A DNA stretch of 37,911 nt. Origin: Candidatus Enterenecus stercoripullorum. GTDB taxonomy: Bacteria > Bacillota > Clostridia > Oscillospirales > Oscillospiraceae. Shown piece after piece: positions 34,621-37,911 of this stretch. The notes under the pieces were generated by a model. It was not told the DNA's origin. It saw only the letters and a list, made by a program, of their open reading frames with translations, and ran no database searches. Position numbers and translations under genes: made by a program. Position 1 is the first letter of the stretch, and each line of letters opens with the position of its first letter. Location: the NCBI GenBank assembly GCA_018716015.1, contig DVKM01000063.1, positions 1 through 37,911 on the forward strand, read 5' to 3'.

Positions 34621-35871
34621 TCATTCGTTTTCTTCGGGCGCTGAGCCCTCGCCGTAGATCCGGCCGGTCTCCCCCTCCCGCTCCACGGTCTTGCCGATCT
34701 CTTCCTCACACTCCGCCAGCAGCGTAACGGTGAGTGTTCCATCCTCCACCCGGGTGACAAAGTCGGTGCGCAGCACCTTCCCCTCTCCAGGCCCCAGAAT
34801 GGCCTCCAGCCGTTGAAGCAGCAGCTGGCGCAGCTGCTCCTCCGCCTGCGCCTCCTCCAGCGCCCCCTCCTCCAGGGTGTATTCCCGCAGGGTGGTGATA
34901 GTCAGGCCCACGGGAAGGGTGCGGCCGAACAAGGTGAGATCGTCTGTTTGTGTTATTTTATCATACATCCCGCCGGAAATGCTACTGTTTTCAAAAAAAT
35001 CAAACTGACCCCACAAAAAGCGCAGGGAATAGAGTTTTTTCTCCTGCCCGGTATAGCTTTTCTCCCGGGTGGTCAGGGGAATGGTCTCCTCCAGGGTGCG
35101 CCAGGTGCGGGCGGTAACGGTGCCGGCCGCGCGAACCATGAGATATCCCATGTCCACGCTGCTCCCCTCCGGTTCATATAGCTCCATCGCCCCGGAGATG
35201 AGCACCTCGCCCTTGGTCACAATGTCCCCGTCGGAGAACATGGCCCGGCCGGCGCTGGCATGGATGTCTAGGATGATTCCATCCACGTCGGCCACCACAT
35301 CGGCAGGGGTTTTCTCGTCCAGCAGCTGGGGCGCTTTCACCGCTTCCTCCACCAATACCTGCGCCCGGGTGCCATAGATGTTGATCGCCAGAAAGGACAG
35401 CTGGGGCAGATGGATCAACGCCTCGTTGGCCGTCTCCTTTTCGTCGATGCTGGGGCCGTAGGCCCCCGGGCGAACCCCCAGCCGACGCAGCTCGGAGAGG
35501 ATGACGGCGGTGGGCACCGTCTCGTTGCCTGTGACCTCCACCACCAGTAGAAAGCGGGAGAGCACGCTCACCGCCGCCAGGCAGATGGCAAGGCCCAGCA
35601 GGAACCCCCAGCGCTTTTTCAAATGCCCCGCCGCCGCGCCGCCCCCCCTTTGGGCCAGCACCTGGAGCTGGCACATGGCCCGGTCCGCCAGTTCCTCCAG
35701 CCGTTCCAGATCCCGCAGGCCGATCCGGAAGGTGAAGGTGGTCTCGTCCAGCCACTCCAAGCGCCAGAAGGGGAGCCGGTGCTGAGCGCACAGGTTCAAA
35801 AGCCGCTCGGGATAGGCGCCGGTCACCCGCACCTGTCCATAGCCCAGCAGCAGATTGATGAGTTTCTTCAT
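34621..35871 (-). CDS. yqfD: Sporulation protein YqfD
   Basis: A 416-residue membrane protein of the YqfD family, needed for sporulation in Bacillus and Clostridia and expressed in the mother cell there. It has an N-terminal cytoplasmic domain, one clear membrane segment at about 88-108 (RWGFLLGLAICLAAVSVLS), and a large extracytoplasmic domain with the family pattern VEVTGNETVPTAVIL, then DVVADVDGIILDI and the SGAMELYEPEG block. The ATG at 35871 comes one base after the yqfC stop. The pair strongly suggests an endospore former. Confidence 0.9.
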   Translation of the reverse strand: MKKLINLLLGYGQVRVTGAYPERLLNLCAQHRLPFWRLEWLDETTFTFRIGLRDLERLEELADRAMCQLQVLAQRGGGAAAGHLKKRWGFLLGLAICLAAVSVLSRFLLVVEVTGNETVPTAVILSELRRLGVRPGAYGPSIDEKETANEALIHLPQLSFLAINIYGTRAQVLVEEAVKAPQLLDEKTPADVVADVDGIILDIHASAGRAMFSDGDIVTKGEVLISGAMELYEPEGSSVDMGYLMVRAAGTVTARTWRTLEETIPLTTREKSYTGQEKKLYSLRFLWGQFDFFENSSISGGMYDKITQTDDLTLFGRTLPVGLTITTLREYTLEEGALEEAQAEEQLRQLLLQRLEAILGPGEGKVLRTDFVTRVEDGTLTVTLLAECEEEIGKTVEREGETGRIYGEGSAPEENE

Positions 35872-35872
35872 A

Positions 35873-36151
35873 TCACACCAGCTCCACCGACGAGATTTCC
35901 CCGGTGATGAGCAGTTGGGTGGGGTCCATGGCCCGCAGCTCCAGCCCGCTGCCCTTCACCCGCACCACCATGCCGCCGCCGGAGATATGGATCTCCTCCG
36001 GACCGTAGGCCAGAATCCCCCGGTGCTGCTCCATGCGCAGCTCCCCGTTGCCGATCAGCTCGATCCGGGGCAGCCCCGCCACCACATCGCCCGGGAGGTC
36101 CAGCATCCGGGAGGCCCGGGCCAGCCATCCTTCCTTTCCCGACACCGCCAT
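35873..36151 (-). CDS. yqfC: Sporulation protein YqfC
   Basis: About 92 residues matching the small YqfC family: ARASRMLDLPGDVVAGLPRI, ELIGNGELRMEQHRGILAY, and GGGMVVRVKGSGLELRAMDP (fragments ASRMLDLPGDVV, LIGNGELRMEQHRGIL). The frame is open further upstream, so the start is a choice: ATG at 36151, or GTG at 36145, which is better spaced from AGAGGTG. Bacillus yqfC is sigma-E dependent; I could not find a convincing sigma-E promoter here. It is followed directly by yqfD. Confidence 0.8.
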   Translation of the reverse strand: MAVSGKEGWLARASRMLDLPGDVVAGLPRIELIGNGELRMEQHRGILAYGPEEIHISGGGMVVRVKGSGLELRAMDPTQLLITGEISSVELV

Positions 36152-36286
36152 CACCTCTGGAAAGCCTATGAGCGCATCGGCCCGCACTTGCCTGTCCCAT
36201 CTACTTTTCCCATAGACTTTTCCCCTGCGCCGTGATAAACTGGAGGTGACAGATCTCCCGATTTTTTGAAAAAGGCGGTTTCCACC

Positions 36287-37186
36287 ATGGATCCTAGATC
36301 TTCCTCCCACTCCGGCAGGCGCCGGCCCAGGAGCTTTCCCGTGGAGCACGACACTGTGCTGCTCCCCTTCCTGCTCACCGTGCTCACAGATAAAAGCCGG
36401 AACAACGTCAAATCCCTGCTTACCCGAAAGCTGGTGGCCGTGGACGGGCGGCCCACTTCCCAGTTCGACACTCCCCTGTCCTCCGGCCAGGTGGTGACCA
36501 TTCTGGACGGCCCGGGCCCCCGGGGCGGGGCGCTGCCCTTCCCCCTGCTCTATGAAGACGAGCATCTCATCGTGGTCAACAAACCTGCCAAGCTGCTCAG
36601 CGTGGCCACGGAACAGGAGAAGCGGCGCACCGCTTACCATGCGGTGCGCGATTATGTGAAAAGCCAGCACATTGACAACCGGATCTTTGTGCTCCACCGG
36701 CTGGACCGGGACACCTCCGGGGTGCTGATGTTCGCCAAGGACGCCCAAACCAAGGAGTTGTTCCAGTCCCACTGGAACGAGATCATCCTGCGCCGGGGCT
36801 ACCAGGCGGTGGTGGAGGGCAGGCCGCCCCGGGACCGGGACACCATCCGTTCCTTCCTGGTGGAGACTAAGACTCACCTGAGCTTTTCCGGACAGCCCGG
36901 CCCCGGCGCCCGAGAGGCCATCACCAACTACGAGGTAAAACGCGCGGGCAACGGGTACTCCCTGCTGGACATCTCCATCGACACCGGTCGGAAAAACCAG
37001 ATCCGGGTACACATGAAGGATCTGGGCTGCCCCATCGCCGGGGACAGGCAGTACGGGGCAGCCACCAACCCCATCGGCAGGCTGTGTCTCCACGCCGGCG
37101 AGCTCTCCTTCCGCCATCCCGTCACCGGGCAGGAGGTGCGCTTCACCGCCAAAATGCCCCGGGATTTCAACCGGGTGTTCCGGTAA
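36287..37186 (+). CDS. RluA family pseudouridine synthase
   Basis: Isomerises uridine to pseudouridine in rRNA or tRNA. The 299 residues have an N-terminal S4-like RNA-binding part (KSRNNVKSLLTRKLVAVDG), then the RluA catalytic domain with HRLDRDTSG (137-145, catalytic Asp140), YEDEHLIVVNKPAKLL and GRKNQIRVHM near the C-terminus. The ATG at 36287 has AAGGCGG about 8 bases upstream; an in-frame TTG at 36266 is weaker. It is divergent from yqfC. The exact RNA target cannot be assigned. Confidence 0.92.
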   Translation: MDPRSSSHSGRRRPRSFPVEHDTVLLPFLLTVLTDKSRNNVKSLLTRKLVAVDGRPTSQFDTPLSSGQVVTILDGPGPRGGALPFPLLYEDEHLIVVNKPAKLLSVATEQEKRRTAYHAVRDYVKSQHIDNRIFVLHRLDRDTSGVLMFAKDAQTKELFQSHWNEIILRRGYQAVVEGRPPRDRDTIRSFLVETKTHLSFSGQPGPGAREAITNYEVKRAGNGYSLLDISIDTGRKNQIRVHMKDLGCPIAGDRQYGAATNPIGRLCLHAGELSFRHPVTGQEVRFTAKMPRDFNRVFR

Positions 37187-37316
37187 CCCCCCAGATGGGA
37201 TTGCGGCCGAAAACAGAATTCCTCTGACGCGCCTCTGGGCGCGCGCTGTGTGAGGCTGGGAAAGGGCCCTGCGGCTTTATGCAGCGTCCCATAAGGAAGT
37301 AAAAAGAAATTTGGCA

Positions 37317-37346
37317 GGAACCGGTGTGTTAAATCACGCCGGTTCC
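37317..37346. terminator. Hairpin overlapping the recombinase stop codon
   Basis: GGAACCGG (37317-37324) pairs with CCGGTTCC (37339-37346), extended by TGTG/CACG with one wobble pair, around TTAAAT. It includes the stop codon of the serine recombinase. No strong T-tract on either side. The gap 37187-37316 also has a short GC hairpin (37228-37243) and no gene. Confidence 0.45.
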
Positions 37347-37911
37347 GATTCGTTTAGGGACTCCCTTCCGATCTTTAAAGGGATGCGGATTTGCCCCACA
37401 TAGGTAAAGTATAAATCTATCTGCACATGCTTCCTCCCGTTCTCCCTTACCGGGCTGTGCACCACGATCTTGCTCACAAGCTCATTGAGAATGGCAGCGT
37501 CAAGTTCTGGAATATCCAGGTACTTGTCCACCAGCTTCAGAAACTCGTTCACATTGGAAACCTGCCCGGCCTGTGTTTCAATTTCCCGTTCCAGTACAGC
37601 GGCAAGCTGCTCAATCTCCGCCTGCTCCTTCTCGTATTGGCGGGATAATTTTAAGTACCGGCTATCAGACAGCTTGCCCAGCACATTGTCCTCATAGATG
37701 TGCTGGATAATCCTGTCCAAATCCTCCATCCGCTTTTTTGCTCCGGAGAGGGCTTTCTGCTTTTCCGTCAGTTCCGCCTTGCGGCTTTCTTCGTCCTGCG
37801 CCAGCATTTCCAGTTTGAAATCCTTCCGAAACATACGGACATAACTCAATGTCTGCCGTATGGTTTCCAGCACAATCCGGTAAAGCACCTGTTCCCGGAT
37901 ATAGTGGATTT
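37334..37911 (-). CDS. Large serine recombinase, C-terminal part (5' end outside window)
   Basis: The last 191 residues of a large serine (TnpX/Tn4451-type) site-specific recombinase. The visible part matches the C-terminal DUF4368-like region: HYIREQVLYRIVLETIRQ, a long coiled coil (about 25-120, LTEKQKALSGAKKRMEDLDR), LPELDAAILNELV-type segment seen as IPELDAAILNELVSKIVVHSP, and an end RKHVQIDLYFTYVGQI. The catalytic serine domain lies outside the window. Base composition is lower in GC than the neighbours. Such recombinases usually lie at one end of an integrative element, so an element border is expected in 37187-37333 or just beyond the gene's other end. Confidence 0.85.
   Translation of the reverse strand, partial: IHYIREQVLYRIVLETIRQTLSYVRMFRKDFKLEMLAQDEESRKAELTEKQKALSGAKKRMEDLDRIIQHIYEDNVLGKLSDSRYLKLSRQYEKEQAEIEQLAAVLEREIETQAGQVSNVNEFLKLVDKYLDIPELDAAILNELVSKIVVHSPVRENGRKHVQIDLYFTYVGQIRIPLKIGRESLNESEPA

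Noticed and set aside
35873-37117. 414-codon minus-strand frame that includes yqfC at its end
   Set aside because: Only the last 90 or so codons match a family (YqfC); the rest is antisense to the RluA-type gene.

Overview
The window (about 60% GC or more, almost all genes on the minus strand) looks like a chromosomal segment of a spore-forming, high-GC gut Clostridium relative, most like the Oscillospiraceae (Flavonifractor/Lawsonibacter type). This rests on a Gram-positive division and cell-wall cluster headed by mraZ, an AddB-type nuclease, MutS2, HPr, the sporulation genes yqfC/yqfD and the yqfC-yqfD-phoH-ybeY-era-yqzL-recO order known from Bacillus and Clostridia. The genus is inference.

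Layout. 1-2972: 5' part of addB (recombination nuclease), cut by the window edge. 3112-5835: a small coiled-coil gene, guaB and gluQ. 6030-7418: a lone plus-strand DUF1576 membrane protein. 7419-11300: a small accessory island holding an HxlR-type regulator, a divergent double-domain SnoaL-like protein, a broken macrodomain copy, an HTH remnant, and an intact zinc-macrodomain/class M sirtuin fusion. 11311-23478: the dcw cluster read leftward from mraZ: mraZ, rsmH, ftsL-like, a PASTA penicillin-binding protein, a truncated MurE-like ORF, mraY, ftsW, murG, murA, divIB, then ftsZ with its own promoter. murC, murD, murF and a full murE are absent here. 23695-27640: coiled-coil protein, coaD, rsmD, uvrC and hpr. 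27832-36151: mutS2, recO, yqzL, era, a lipoprotein, ybeY, phoH, yqfD and yqfC. 36287-37186: an RluA-type pseudouridine synthase. 37334-37911: the C-terminal end of a large serine recombinase, which suggests that a mobile element begins at the right edge.

The most interesting part is the 7.4-11.3 kb island. It puts a predicted protein ADP-ribosylating sirtuin and a predicted ADP-ribose-removing macrodomain on one polypeptide, next to a regulator of a family that often senses electrophiles or redox stress. The GcvH-L/LplA2 lipoylation partners described for class M sirtuins in other Firmicutes are not present. The island also carries remains of an older macrodomain copy and of two HTH genes, so it has been rearranged. 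In the housekeeping parts, several sigma-A promoters with 17-bp spacers are readable, and mraZ is preceded by four TGGAG boxes in 10-bp register, the signature expected for MraZ autoregulation.
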